The notes under the pieces were generated by a model that saw nothing but the letters and a program-made list of their open reading frames with translations, did not search any database and had not been told where the DNA came from. A stretch of 64,000 bases of DNA from a virus. A program made the translations under genes and the position numbers. The stretch spans positions 1-64,000 of the IMG/VR virus record IMGVR_UViG_3300029286_003689, one strand, 5' to 3'. Each line of letters begins with the position of its first letter. Position 1 is the stretch's first letter. Positions 25,716-33,091 of the stretch are shown here, one piece after another.

Positions 25716-27274
25716 TTTAATAACTCCTTACATAGCGCTTTCGCGAGCTCAACCGGAACGGCATTGCCTATCTGCTTAACCTGCTCTTCTCTGTTGCCTT
25801 CAAATTTATAGTCATCTCCGAAGGACATTGCACGCGCCAACTCGTGAGGTTTAAGCATGCGGAAATGAATATCCAGTTTTTTCCCGTTAATTATTGGTTG
25901 AATTAAAGATATTGCTCCGGCTCCCGCTACTGTCATAATTGGTTTGTCTACTGACCGGGGAGCTGAGCAACTTTGTTGACCTAAAACGAAAGGCTCGCAT
26001 AAAGCAAATTCTTCTTTAGTGCAAAGTGTAGGAACTGGGGAGTCTATGGAACGGATGCGTTTTCCTCCTCCGGTTTGAGTTATCCCTACTAAGAAAGGTT
26101 GTACTAAGGCCCCTGCCCCATGCCCCGTAACCGCAGGAAGCGGTTTATTTATACTACGACAACGTGGATGTTGTCCTTTGCGTTCAGTAAAATTAGGAAC
26201 AATAAACGGTTCGCATACTGCAAACCTATCTTTTGTGGTAACTGTGGGCGTTGGTTTATCAATTGAATGGGCCTTGCCGTTGCCATAATATTCCACAAGA
26301 AACGGACTACAAACTCCGAAATGTTCTTTTGTAGTTTGAGCCGGCAATGGCTCTTTAACTGAAACCGGCTTACTATTGCGATTGAACTGGACAATAAAAG
26401 GCTCACAAAGTGCAGCGTGATTCCCACTGGTAGTAACTGTAGGCATTGGACGGTTTATTGAACGGGCATCATTCGTTCCGTAAAGCATTACCAAAAAAGG
26501 CTCAAGCTCTTTACTGGAGAATTTTCTTAAGCCAGCATAAATCCTATTCATAGTATTCTGACTTAAGGGTTTCTTTCGGGAGAATATACTCTGCCCTGGA
26601 ATACTCCAGTCTATGATTTCCCGCGCCGTTCTCCAAGGCTTAGTCTTACCAAACAAATTACTGCTGCCGTCAGGCGTATGCGTAGGATCCGGCCAGTTGA
26701 TTTTCCTATTTCCTCTCCGGGCAATAATAAATAGCCTTTCGCGCGTGGTAGGATCCCCGTAGTAAGCTGCATTAAGTACCCGAAAATCTACCTTGTAGCC
26801 TAAAGACTCTAAAGCAATTATAAATGCCCGGAAAGTTTCGCCCTTACGGCTTTTCATTGGACGTCCGCGCTTATCGAGGGGCCCCCAAGACTGAAACTCC
26901 TTGACGTTTTCTATAAGAATGTTCTCAATGTATAAAGCTTCAGCCCAGCGCACAATCTGCCAGGCTGACGCCCTGGATTGATCAGAACACGGCTTCCCAC
27001 CGCGGGCGTTAGAGTGATGGGTACATTCTGGGGAAGCAACGAGTATTCCTAAGCGACCGCCAGGAACAACTTTTCTGGGATTGACGTTGTCTATATTCTC
27101 GCAAATATGCTTTGCGTAAGAATGATTAGCTGAATGTGTAGCAATAGCAATCCCCCAATGATTGATAGCAATAAGCTTAAGTATAAGCCCTAAAGATTCA
27201 CATGCTTTTTTAAGCCCGGTTGAAGTGCCACCGCCGCCGCAAAAAAGATCAACTGCAAGGATAGTTTTATCCAT
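25712..27274 (-). CDS. C5-cytosine DNA methyltransferase with tandem-repeat insert
   Basis: 520 aa. Motif I DLFCGGGGTS (9-18), catalytic Cys in SPECTHHS (84), ENV in LIENVKEF (122-124), TTRERLFIIA (177-186), and C-terminal QIGNAVPVELA (501-511). Between residues 258 and 465 lie six repeats of about 32-37 aa with consensus RSI(D/N)KPxPTVTTK then F(A)LCEPF(L/I)V, in the place of the target-recognition domain. Protects or marks phage DNA. Overlaps neighbours at both ends. Confidence 0.85.
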   Translation of the reverse strand: MDKTILAVDLFCGGGGTSTGLKKACESLGLILKLIAINHWGIAIATHSANHSYAKHICENIDNVNPRKVVPGGRLGILVASPECTHHSNARGGKPCSDQSRASAWQIVRWAEALYIENILIENVKEFQSWGPLDKRGRPMKSRKGETFRAFIIALESLGYKVDFRVLNAAYYGDPTTRERLFIIARRGNRKINWPDPTHTPDGSSNLFGKTKPWRTAREIIDWSIPGQSIFSRKKPLSQNTMNRIYAGLRKFSSKELEPFLVMLYGTNDARSINRPMPTVTTSGNHAALCEPFIVQFNRNSKPVSVKEPLPAQTTKEHFGVCSPFLVEYYGNGKAHSIDKPTPTVTTKDRFAVCEPFIVPNFTERKGQHPRCRSINKPLPAVTGHGAGALVQPFLVGITQTGGGKRIRSIDSPVPTLCTKEEFALCEPFVLGQQSCSAPRSVDKPIMTVAGAGAISLIQPIINGKKLDIHFRMLKPHELARAMSFGDDYKFEGNREEQVKQIGNAVPVELAKALCKELLN

Positions 27275-27440
27275 TAAGACGCTTCTCCCCTGTTAATTTC
27301 TTTAGCCTTTGATAATTCCTGCGTGCCTTGCTGGCATGGATCTCGCCTGTTGAACCGTTTTTATAATACTCTCCTGTGGTAGTTGGAATACCGCGTAAAA
27401 ACAAACTCTTCCTAATCTTCTTTGCTCTCCTATGGCTCAT
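27267..27440 (-). CDS. 57-aa basic early protein
   Basis: Reads MSHRRAKKIRKSLFLRG, then TTTGEYYKNGS and ASKARRNYQRLKKLTGEKR. About one third of the residues are Lys or Arg, so nucleic-acid binding is likely. The start overlaps the HD-domain stop (ATGA) and its end overlaps the methyltransferase start by 8 bp. The tight coupling supports translation. Too short for common ORF filters. Confidence 0.6.
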   Translation of the reverse strand: MSHRRAKKIRKSLFLRGIPTTTGEYYKNGSTGEIHASKARRNYQRLKKLTGEKRLNG

Positions 27441-28000
27441 TTTTTCTCCTCAGCTTTCTCTTGAAGTGTGGCTATCTCGTCGCAAAAATACATAAGCTTA
27501 ACGATAGGATAATGAAACCAAGCATTAGCCATTCCTTCATTTCTCAGGTTATACTCACCCTTGTGCTCTTGCCCTGGATCCTGAAACTCCACTAAGCCAT
27601 ATACTCCCATGTGATAGAGAATCATCTTCTCTTCCAATTCGGTAAGCTCTATAAACTTCTTAATTCTCTCCAGCGATAACTTAGCATGGCCTGCAGGCTG
27701 CATTTTGTTAAAAGAATACGGTTTCTCTTTCCCAATATAGGCCCCTATCTTACAGACATCATGAAGCAGGGTGGCAATGACAACCGAATACACCGGGACT
27801 TCTAAATGAAGTGCATCAATAAATCTTCTAAGGTTCTTGAGTACGTTGAGTGAATGGGTAGCTAAGCCTCCTGAATAACAGCCGTGAAATCTTGTAGAGG
27901 CAGGGGATTCAAAAAACCCATCTTTAATAAGCCACTCTATCAGCTTATCCATGCCTTCCCGCTTAGTTAACTCCAGTAGCTTAATGATCTCTTCCTTCAC
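27437..28000 (-). CDS. HD-domain phosphohydrolase
   Basis: 187 aa. Metal-binding residues are visible: H in GCYSGGLATHSLNVL (about 48), HD in VIATLLHDVCKIG (78-79), and later H in LYHMGVYG and D in MYFCDE (about 172). It belongs to the HD superfamily acting on nucleotides. Phage HD proteins of this kind may hydrolyse dNTPs or signalling nucleotides; the substrate here is not evident. It is in the middle of the nucleotide/DNA-modification cluster. Confidence 0.75.
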   Translation of the reverse strand: MKEEIIKLLELTKREGMDKLIEWLIKDGFFESPASTRFHGCYSGGLATHSLNVLKNLRRFIDALHLEVPVYSVVIATLLHDVCKIGAYIGKEKPYSFNKMQPAGHAKLSLERIKKFIELTELEEKMILYHMGVYGLVEFQDPGQEHKGEYNLRNEGMANAWFHYPIVKLMYFCDEIATLQEKAEEKK

Positions 28001-28735
28001 TTAACCCTCCTTGTTTAGAATTATGATTTTAGTATTAACCTTAGTCCCGCTTTCTTCAAAAGAGCAGTCCGGCAAATCAATTACCTCGCTTATCAAAGAC
28101 TGTACTGCTCTGTATTTTTTCTGCAATTTCTCTGTTATCATTGAAGGCGCCACCGCAACAATACGCCCACTCTTTTTAAGCAGAGAATAAGCGTGAAGAA
28201 TATGGCTTACATCTTGCCCAGAGGTAAAAGGCGGATTCATTATAATCCTATCAAACTTCTTCTCTGTATAAGTCAAGAAATCCTGACAGATAGGAGCAAA
28301 GCCTAATGCTTTTAATTTGGCGCACTTCTCATTATCCACTTCAATAAGAGTGCTTCCTTTGGGAAGATATTTTGCTATTGCTCCATGCCCAGCGCTTGGT
28401 TCAAGAACGTCATCGCCCTCTAAGATTTCAGCAAGATTTATCAGTTCCATAGCCACTTCATCAGGAGTTTCAAAAAACTGGTAAGTCTTTTTCTTGTCAA
28501 TTACCCTACCTTCTTCTAAGACTTCTTTTAATTGTGAGGCTATGCTATCTTGAAAAATATGACACTTAGCGGAGCGATTCCACTTACCGCCGAGCAATTC
28601 GAGTATTTTATTAACTTCTAAATACATTTTTCTATCAAGCTGTTGTGGCGGTAAATAATAATTACTGCCTGAAACCTTACCTGCTTTTAAGACCAATTTT
28701 ACTTCTGTTGATATTTCAACATTAAATATTTTCAC
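28001..28735 (-). CDS. Class I SAM-dependent (N6-adenine type) methyltransferase
   Basis: 244 aa, starting at GTG (GTGA overlap with the preceding stop; AAGGAGAG at ideal distance); an upstream ATG 60 nt earlier is less likely. SAM motif DDVLEPSAGHGAIAKYL (about 112-128), acidic VDNEKC, and catalytic NPPF in RIIMNPPFTSG (about 168). The N-terminal 80 residues (KVSGSNYYLPPQQLDRKMY) are as in DUF4942-like phage methylases. Third methyltransferase of this operon. Confidence 0.75.
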   Translation of the reverse strand: MKIFNVEISTEVKLVLKAGKVSGSNYYLPPQQLDRKMYLEVNKILELLGGKWNRSAKCHIFQDSIASQLKEVLEEGRVIDKKKTYQFFETPDEVAMELINLAEILEGDDVLEPSAGHGAIAKYLPKGSTLIEVDNEKCAKLKALGFAPICQDFLTYTEKKFDRIIMNPPFTSGQDVSHILHAYSLLKKSGRIVAVAPSMITEKLQKKYRAVQSLISEVIDLPDCSFEESGTKVNTKIIILNKEG

Positions 28736-29283
28736 CCTTCTCTCCTTATTGTTTGGCAAACTTCGCAGCTGTCCGGGTAATAAAGATGATCGCAATATCC
28801 TGATGGATTGCGGATAGCTTTATCCAGAAAACAATGCGGGCAGGTTTGCTCTGGTGTTGGCCGCTTAATCTGTCCCAAGAGATAACGGCTTGTCTCTTTT
28901 TCTAAGTATTCTCTTGCTTCGGGGAAATCAAATTTTCCAGGTACAATAATTGCGTAAAAACCGCGTTTTAATAATTCATCTCTCCATTTTTTTTGTTCTT
29001 CACTGGGAGAAGATTTGACCTTCAACTCCGTAAACATACCGTGCCAACCGGCGCGCGGCTCCAAGATAGTCACATCAGGATAACCTGCCTTATACCCCAT
29101 ACGCTTAAGCTTGATAGCTACGCCCCTGCTTAATTTCATGCCTTGAGTAGAAGCGCAAAATAAAATACTCCAAGAATTCAATAAAAATACATACCACTCT
29201 TGGAGCGTCTGTTCTTCATGCTTGCGAATAAGTACTCTTTCTTCTCCGCCAAATTTTCTATTGCGATATCCAAATCTTCTCAT
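28732..29283 (-). CDS. VRR-NUC domain nuclease
   Basis: 183 aa from the ATG that overlaps the previous stop (ATGA); a longer frame to 29343 has no better start. The nuclease core reads GYKAGYPDVTILEPRAGWHG then MFTELKVKSSPSEEQ: D, E-x-K and a Q of the VRR-NUC (PD-(D/E)XK) fold. A C-terminal zinc-like cluster (TCPHC, CDH, SCEVC, about 145-180) is an extra. Probably a Holliday-junction or flap nuclease. Confidence 0.75.
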   Translation of the reverse strand: MRRFGYRNRKFGGEERVLIRKHEEQTLQEWYVFLLNSWSILFCASTQGMKLSRGVAIKLKRMGYKAGYPDVTILEPRAGWHGMFTELKVKSSPSEEQKKWRDELLKRGFYAIIVPGKFDFPEAREYLEKETSRYLLGQIKRPTPEQTCPHCFLDKAIRNPSGYCDHLYYPDSCEVCQTIRREG

Positions 29284-30056
29284 TTTATCTTCATCCCTGC
29301 CAGTAACTGCGCTATAAGTGGAGACACTGGAGTCTTCTTCCATTCTTCACCTTCTTTAATCTGCTGACCAACGTGCCAAACTTCCCATTCCTTCTTGGCA
29401 GTTACCAAGAACCAGGGCCAAAGCTTTTTTATTCCTGCCTTATTTTTTATATAGCTTGCACAAATTCTATTAACAACTTCTTCGGGGACTTCTACGCCTC
29501 TCATTTTTTTAAGCTTTCCTAAGAGCTTATAAACATTAAATCCCTTACTTACTTCTTCCATCTGTTTTTGAGATTCTTCTTTAAAAGCAGCCCAATAAGG
29601 CTGTGTTCTTTCTCTATTCTTCTCTATTCTATTCAATTCTATTCTTCGTGAGGACTCGCTGAGCACACTGTGAGGGCTCATTGAGGAGTCATTGAGTTTC
29701 CTTATTTTCTCTGGGATTAACTCAAGATATGGGGAAGGTGGTAATGGTAGGTGCGATCTTGACGGCCATTGTATAATTTGCCGGTTGTGGAACCCTTTAA
29801 TAAAAGCATAAATCTTATTGTCTACCCGGTATTCTATGTATTTTCCGTTGTTTCTTATCTGACTATAAAGAGGTTCGGTGTCAATTATATCGTGAGGGAA
29901 TATCTGGGCTTTAAGGGTTAGGTGTTTTACCTCAAAGACTCCGGTATCTTCACAGTTACACCAAGTACCTGCATAAAATAGTCGCCCGGAGAAAGGAAGC
30001 ACCGCTATCTCTTCATCCGTAAAGAATTCCGGATCAAGCTGTCTTTTTCTGGCCAC
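29280..30056 (-). CDS. Replication-initiator/organizer-like protein
   Basis: 258 aa. KRQLDPEFFTDEEIAVLPFS followed by RLFYAGTWCNCEDTG and LKAQIFPHD is the winged-helix N-terminal type of phage replisome organizers. The middle (residues 100-150) is disordered, and the C-terminal helical part (YKLLGKLKKMRG...) may load the host helicase. The phage origin could lie in the low-complexity middle (about 29590-29660, with TATTCT repeats), but this is a guess. Confidence 0.6.
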   Translation of the reverse strand: MARKRQLDPEFFTDEEIAVLPFSGRLFYAGTWCNCEDTGVFEVKHLTLKAQIFPHDIIDTEPLYSQIRNNGKYIEYRVDNKIYAFIKGFHNRQIIQWPSRSHLPLPPSPYLELIPEKIRKLNDSSMSPHSVLSESSRRIELNRIEKNRERTQPYWAAFKEESQKQMEEVSKGFNVYKLLGKLKKMRGVEVPEEVVNRICASYIKNKAGIKKLWPWFLVTAKKEWEVWHVGQQIKEGEEWKKTPVSPLIAQLLAGMKIK

Positions 30057-30057
30057 G

Positions 30058-30417
30058 TTATTCTCCCGGTTCTTCCTCTGATGAAGTTCCCTCTTTTATC
30101 CGATCAAGGAACTGAATGTCTTCTACGTGCAATTCTATAACTGATCTCTTTTGCTCATCCTGCTCCCATGACCGAGTAACCAGCCGGCCTTCAACAAATA
30201 CGTGGCTGCCTTTCTTAAGGTATTTAGCGCAGTTTTCCGCGCGTTTAGCCCATACAGTAGCAGTAATAAAAAGCACCTCTTCTTTATCCTGTCCGTCCTT
30301 TTTCTTAATGATGTGATTTGACGCTATCCTTAAATTACAAACTGCGGTATCTTGCGGAGTAAATCTTAATTCAGGTTCTTTGGCTAAGTTTCCAACAATA
30401 AACGTTCTATTAAACAT
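30058..30417 (-). CDS. ssb: Single-stranded DNA-binding protein
   Basis: 119 aa. Starts MFNRTFIVGNLAKEPELRFT, followed by KEEVLFITATVWAKRAENCA and KGSHVFVEGRLVTRSW: a classical OB-fold SSB. The usual DDDIPF interaction tip is replaced by a short acidic end (EEEPGE), so contacts with host partners may differ. It lies between the initiator and the recombination genes. Confidence 0.9.
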   Translation of the reverse strand: MFNRTFIVGNLAKEPELRFTPQDTAVCNLRIASNHIIKKKDGQDKEEVLFITATVWAKRAENCAKYLKKGSHVFVEGRLVTRSWEQDEQKRSVIELHVEDIQFLDRIKEGTSSEEEPGE

Positions 30418-30428
30418 GCTTCCTCCGG

Positions 30429-30728
30429 TTATAATAGATGCAGTTGTTCCTCTTTTATGTGCTCTGTTTGATTTTGGTAAATTCTTACAGCCCGTACGTG
30501 ACTACACTCTAACCCCTTACGACCTCTTTGACAGTTGCACGCCAAACGACCCATAAGCTCTCTTATGGTATAGGTAGTTATGTTGTAGCCCGGAATAGGC
30601 AGGCATTGGTAGAGACCATCAGTTATTTTGCGAACCAGCCCTAACTCAAGAAGCTTTTTTATTTTCTGACTAACTGGTTGTTCAAAAGTTCTTGTCCCTG
30701 CGTTATAATGCTGAATAGTCTCTACCAT
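30429..30728 (-). CDS. SWIM-type zinc-finger protein
   Basis: 99 aa. The C-terminal half holds CNCQRGRKGLECSHVRAV, i.e. C-x-C-x8-C-x-H, a SWIM-finger ligand pattern. The N-terminal half looks like a winged helix (KKLLELGLVRKITDGLYQC). It lies between recT and ssb, so a role in recombination is likely by context. Similar small SWIM proteins occur beside phage recT genes. Confidence 0.6.
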   Translation of the reverse strand: MVETIQHYNAGTRTFEQPVSQKIKKLLELGLVRKITDGLYQCLPIPGYNITTYTIRELMGRLACNCQRGRKGLECSHVRAVRIYQNQTEHIKEEQLHLL

Positions 30729-30739
30729 ACCTCTCCTTT

Positions 30740-31780
30740 CTATTGGCTTGCGTATGCCTTACTTACTTCCCTGATTAACTCATTAGCTTTATCAATATTC
30801 GGTATCTCCTCTACTTTTTCAAAGCCTAACCCGCCGAGAATAGCAGTAAATCTTTCTTCATTGTTCAGTTTCTTCCTGCAATTTTCAATCGTAATCAGAA
30901 TATTTTTTGACAGTGGAGATACTATTGCCGGCCCTAACTCCTTTTTTTCTTTAAGCGGCGCCCCAGTTGTTTCTATTGCAGGCTCTTCCCAGGTTGTAGT
31001 AACTGGAAGATCAAGGGCGTTATCAATGCCTTTACGGTATTCGCGGCTGGTCTCATCGATGGATATGGCGCGCTGCATTTCTACGGACAGAGGCAAAAGC
31101 TTAGCCAGCTGTATCAAAACCGTCTTCATGCACATTGCGTCAGGATCCTTGGCCCAGGGAGAGCTTGGGTAAAAATTATTCTTATCTTTATCGTATGTCT
31201 TGGAATGCTTCTTACCATGTTCTATACACTCTGCTTTTGACATAAACCGGAATACGCAACCGCCAGATTTCATTTTGGCAATAGCGTAATATCCTACTGC
31301 GGGCCCGCGATCTCCCAGTACCGGCTTATGCTTAATAAAGCTATCCGTACCGTAGTTATAGTCAAACTGGTCTTTCTCATGCACGGTCTGCATTTCAATG
31401 GAGAGAGTACTTGCGTGCCGATAAAATAACTCAGCTAAGCCCTTGTATCCTATAAGTGCCTGTACCTCTGGAATAACCACCCAGTTTTCGCCTATCTTGC
31501 GCTTATTTTTAAACGGCAAGAGGTACGCGCGGCCAGCAATAGGCTCAAGCCCAAGCTGAGCAAGCACAAATAAACTACCCATAAAGCTTTCCGGTGTGCA
31601 CTTAAGCAACTCCGGATTAAGTCTTATTGATGTCAATGCTATTCCAACAAGTCTCTCCGGACTCATGAATGCCGGCAATGTTTGAGCAAAATCCTTAGAT
31701 GCTCCTCTAATTAACGCCTCTAAACTCTTTTGATCTGTCGCTTTACTTATCGCTCCCGCTACATCTGTTTGTTTAGCCAT
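30740..31780 (-). CDS. recT: RecT-family single-strand annealing protein
   Basis: 346 aa. FAQTLPAFMSPERLVGIALT, SFMGSLFVLAQLGLEPIAGR, IPEVQALIGYKGLAELFYRH and WAKDPDAMCMKTVLIQLAKL are the core RecT blocks. It anneals single strands produced by the adjacent YqaJ-type exonuclease. C-terminal residues 250-346 are a variable tail with GLGF...EEIPNIDKANELI. A phage recombinase of this type may also recombine the two related prophages. Confidence 0.9.
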   Translation of the reverse strand: MAKQTDVAGAISKATDQKSLEALIRGASKDFAQTLPAFMSPERLVGIALTSIRLNPELLKCTPESFMGSLFVLAQLGLEPIAGRAYLLPFKNKRKIGENWVVIPEVQALIGYKGLAELFYRHASTLSIEMQTVHEKDQFDYNYGTDSFIKHKPVLGDRGPAVGYYAIAKMKSGGCVFRFMSKAECIEHGKKHSKTYDKDKNNFYPSSPWAKDPDAMCMKTVLIQLAKLLPLSVEMQRAISIDETSREYRKGIDNALDLPVTTTWEEPAIETTGAPLKEKKELGPAIVSPLSKNILITIENCRKKLNNEERFTAILGGLGFEKVEEIPNIDKANELIREVSKAYASQ

Positions 31781-31790
31781 TTGTTCCTCC

Positions 31791-32759
31791 TCACTTTTTT
31801 ACTGAAATCCGTAATACTCGTTTTTCTTTTGGTTTCGCATACTTCTCGTATAAACCCGGTTCTTCTCTTTTGAATAATTCGACGTCAACCCTCCTCTCTT
31901 TCTGGTTTTTCCAGGTAATTCTGTATTTTGCTGTTACGCCAGTTTCGTAAGTTTTTAGCATTGCCCGCAGCGTATTCTTTTGCTCGTCAATTTCTTTTTC
32001 AAGCACTGCGTAGTCTGCCTGCATAGAATCAAGGCTCTCGCATACGCGACTGGCATCATCGCCAAGCTCTATAATGCTTTCACTGGCAGCTTGCGGATAG
32101 AGCCTATAGAGGATATCGTCATCTTGTGAAGTTACCTGCATAGGCATAACCTTCGGGACAATAAAGGTATTCCAGAAATAAACTTCTTTTTCTACGATAT
32201 TATTAAGAGTCTCTGGAGCAACTATATTGATGTACTCTTTAGGCATATCAGGAAGGTTAACCTTTGCATCCGCTCTGACAAAAACTTTCCACAGAAAAGC
32301 TGTGTTTCCGATAAGCACCGCGATGTACCAGATAGGCAATCCGGTTACAGCCATATAGTGAAGGCATTGTACCTGGTATTCTTGTGGGATCTCTTCTACC
32401 TGCCACTCGCTCATCTTGAATTGATTGGCCGTTTTACACTCAAGCCCTGCAGGTTCACCAACCACAAGACGGTCTATATTGGCCCCAAGGAATGAGTATT
32501 TTGGATGGAAAAACATCTTTTCCGCCGGCACTACCTTCTTACCTGTTTCATCCATAAAAAACTCAGCTACGGCCTGCTCAAGCTTATTGCCGAGCTTTAC
32601 AGGAGTATTATCGGAAATATCAAGCGGGGTAACCTGTCCTGTCTTAATAGCCCATACCTCAAGAGGGGTTCTGTACCTGGAGAGACCAAGAATTGCCGCG
32701 GCATCGCTTCCGCCGATGTAGGTTTTACGCGCTTCTATTTGTTCTTTTGTCCAATCCAT
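31791..32759 (-). CDS. YqaJ-type phage exonuclease (RecE/lambda exonuclease partner)
   Basis: 322 aa. TYIGGSDAAAILGLSRYRTP, then GNKLEQAVAEFF, LGANIDRLVVGEPAGLECKT with D and E-x-K active site, and EYQVQCLHYMAVTG: the YqaJ viral recombinase family. It resects dsDNA ends for RecT. C-terminal residues 215-322 are helical. Preceded by a strongly structured leader (32785-32935) and a tRNA. Confidence 0.85.
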   Translation of the reverse strand: MDWTKEQIEARKTYIGGSDAAAILGLSRYRTPLEVWAIKTGQVTPLDISDNTPVKLGNKLEQAVAEFFMDETGKKVVPAEKMFFHPKYSFLGANIDRLVVGEPAGLECKTANQFKMSEWQVEEIPQEYQVQCLHYMAVTGLPIWYIAVLIGNTAFLWKVFVRADAKVNLPDMPKEYINIVAPETLNNIVEKEVYFWNTFIVPKVMPMQVTSQDDDILYRLYPQAASESIIELGDDASRVCESLDSMQADYAVLEKEIDEQKNTLRAMLKTYETGVTAKYRITWKNQKERRVDVELFKREEPGLYEKYAKPKEKRVLRISVKK

Positions 32760-32784
32760 TTATTACTCCTTTTAGTTTATTGAT

Positions 32785-32935
32785 ACGAGAGTCCGCGCTT
32801 GTATCGGAACCACCCGTCTTTACATAGGCGCGGTACTCTCTCGATGATTCTTTCCTCATGGCACGTCCGGGGAGACGTTCATCTAATTGCCACTTCTTAT
32901 TTCCGGGCTGTGGTTAGCAGACCCTCACCACCCTA
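32785..32935 (-). ncRNA. Structured leader of unknown type between tRNA and exonuclease gene
   Basis: No ORF. On the minus strand a hairpin ACGTC/GACGT with C-rich loop is nested in GTGGCA/TGCCAT. Then CGAGAGAGTACCGCGC pairs imperfectly with GCGCGGACTCTCG around about 40 nt (roughly 32785-32845). GATAC...GTATC overlaps that stem and could form an alternative pairing. This could be a cis-acting RNA controlling the exonuclease/recT genes, a tRNA remnant or a processed small RNA. It matches no family I know. Confidence 0.35.
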
Positions 32936-32939
32936 TTTA

Positions 32940-33011
32940 TTGCGGGGGTGGGAATCGAACCCACGCTTATCCGGGTATGAACCGGACGCCTTTCCGCTTG
33001 GCTACCCCGCG
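32940..33011 (-). tRNA. tRNA-Met (CAT anticodon)
   Basis: 72 nt, CCA not encoded. Acceptor CGCGGGG with CCCCGC and a C1/A72 non-pair; D-arm GCC...GGC; anticodon stem TCCGG/CCGGA with loop TTCATAC; T-arm GTGGG-TTCGATT-CCCAC; discriminator A. C1/A72 is the hallmark of bacterial initiator tRNA, but only two of the three G-C pairs of the initiator anticodon stem are present (C29-G41 instead of G-C). It could also be read by lysidine synthetase as Ile(CAU). Confidence 0.85.
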
Positions 33012-33091
33012 AGATCTTAGTTTTCGCTTCAATTTCTTTATAAGCCTAAGACTATTTTGCAAAACAATATAAGCACCTATGCCAGTAATCG

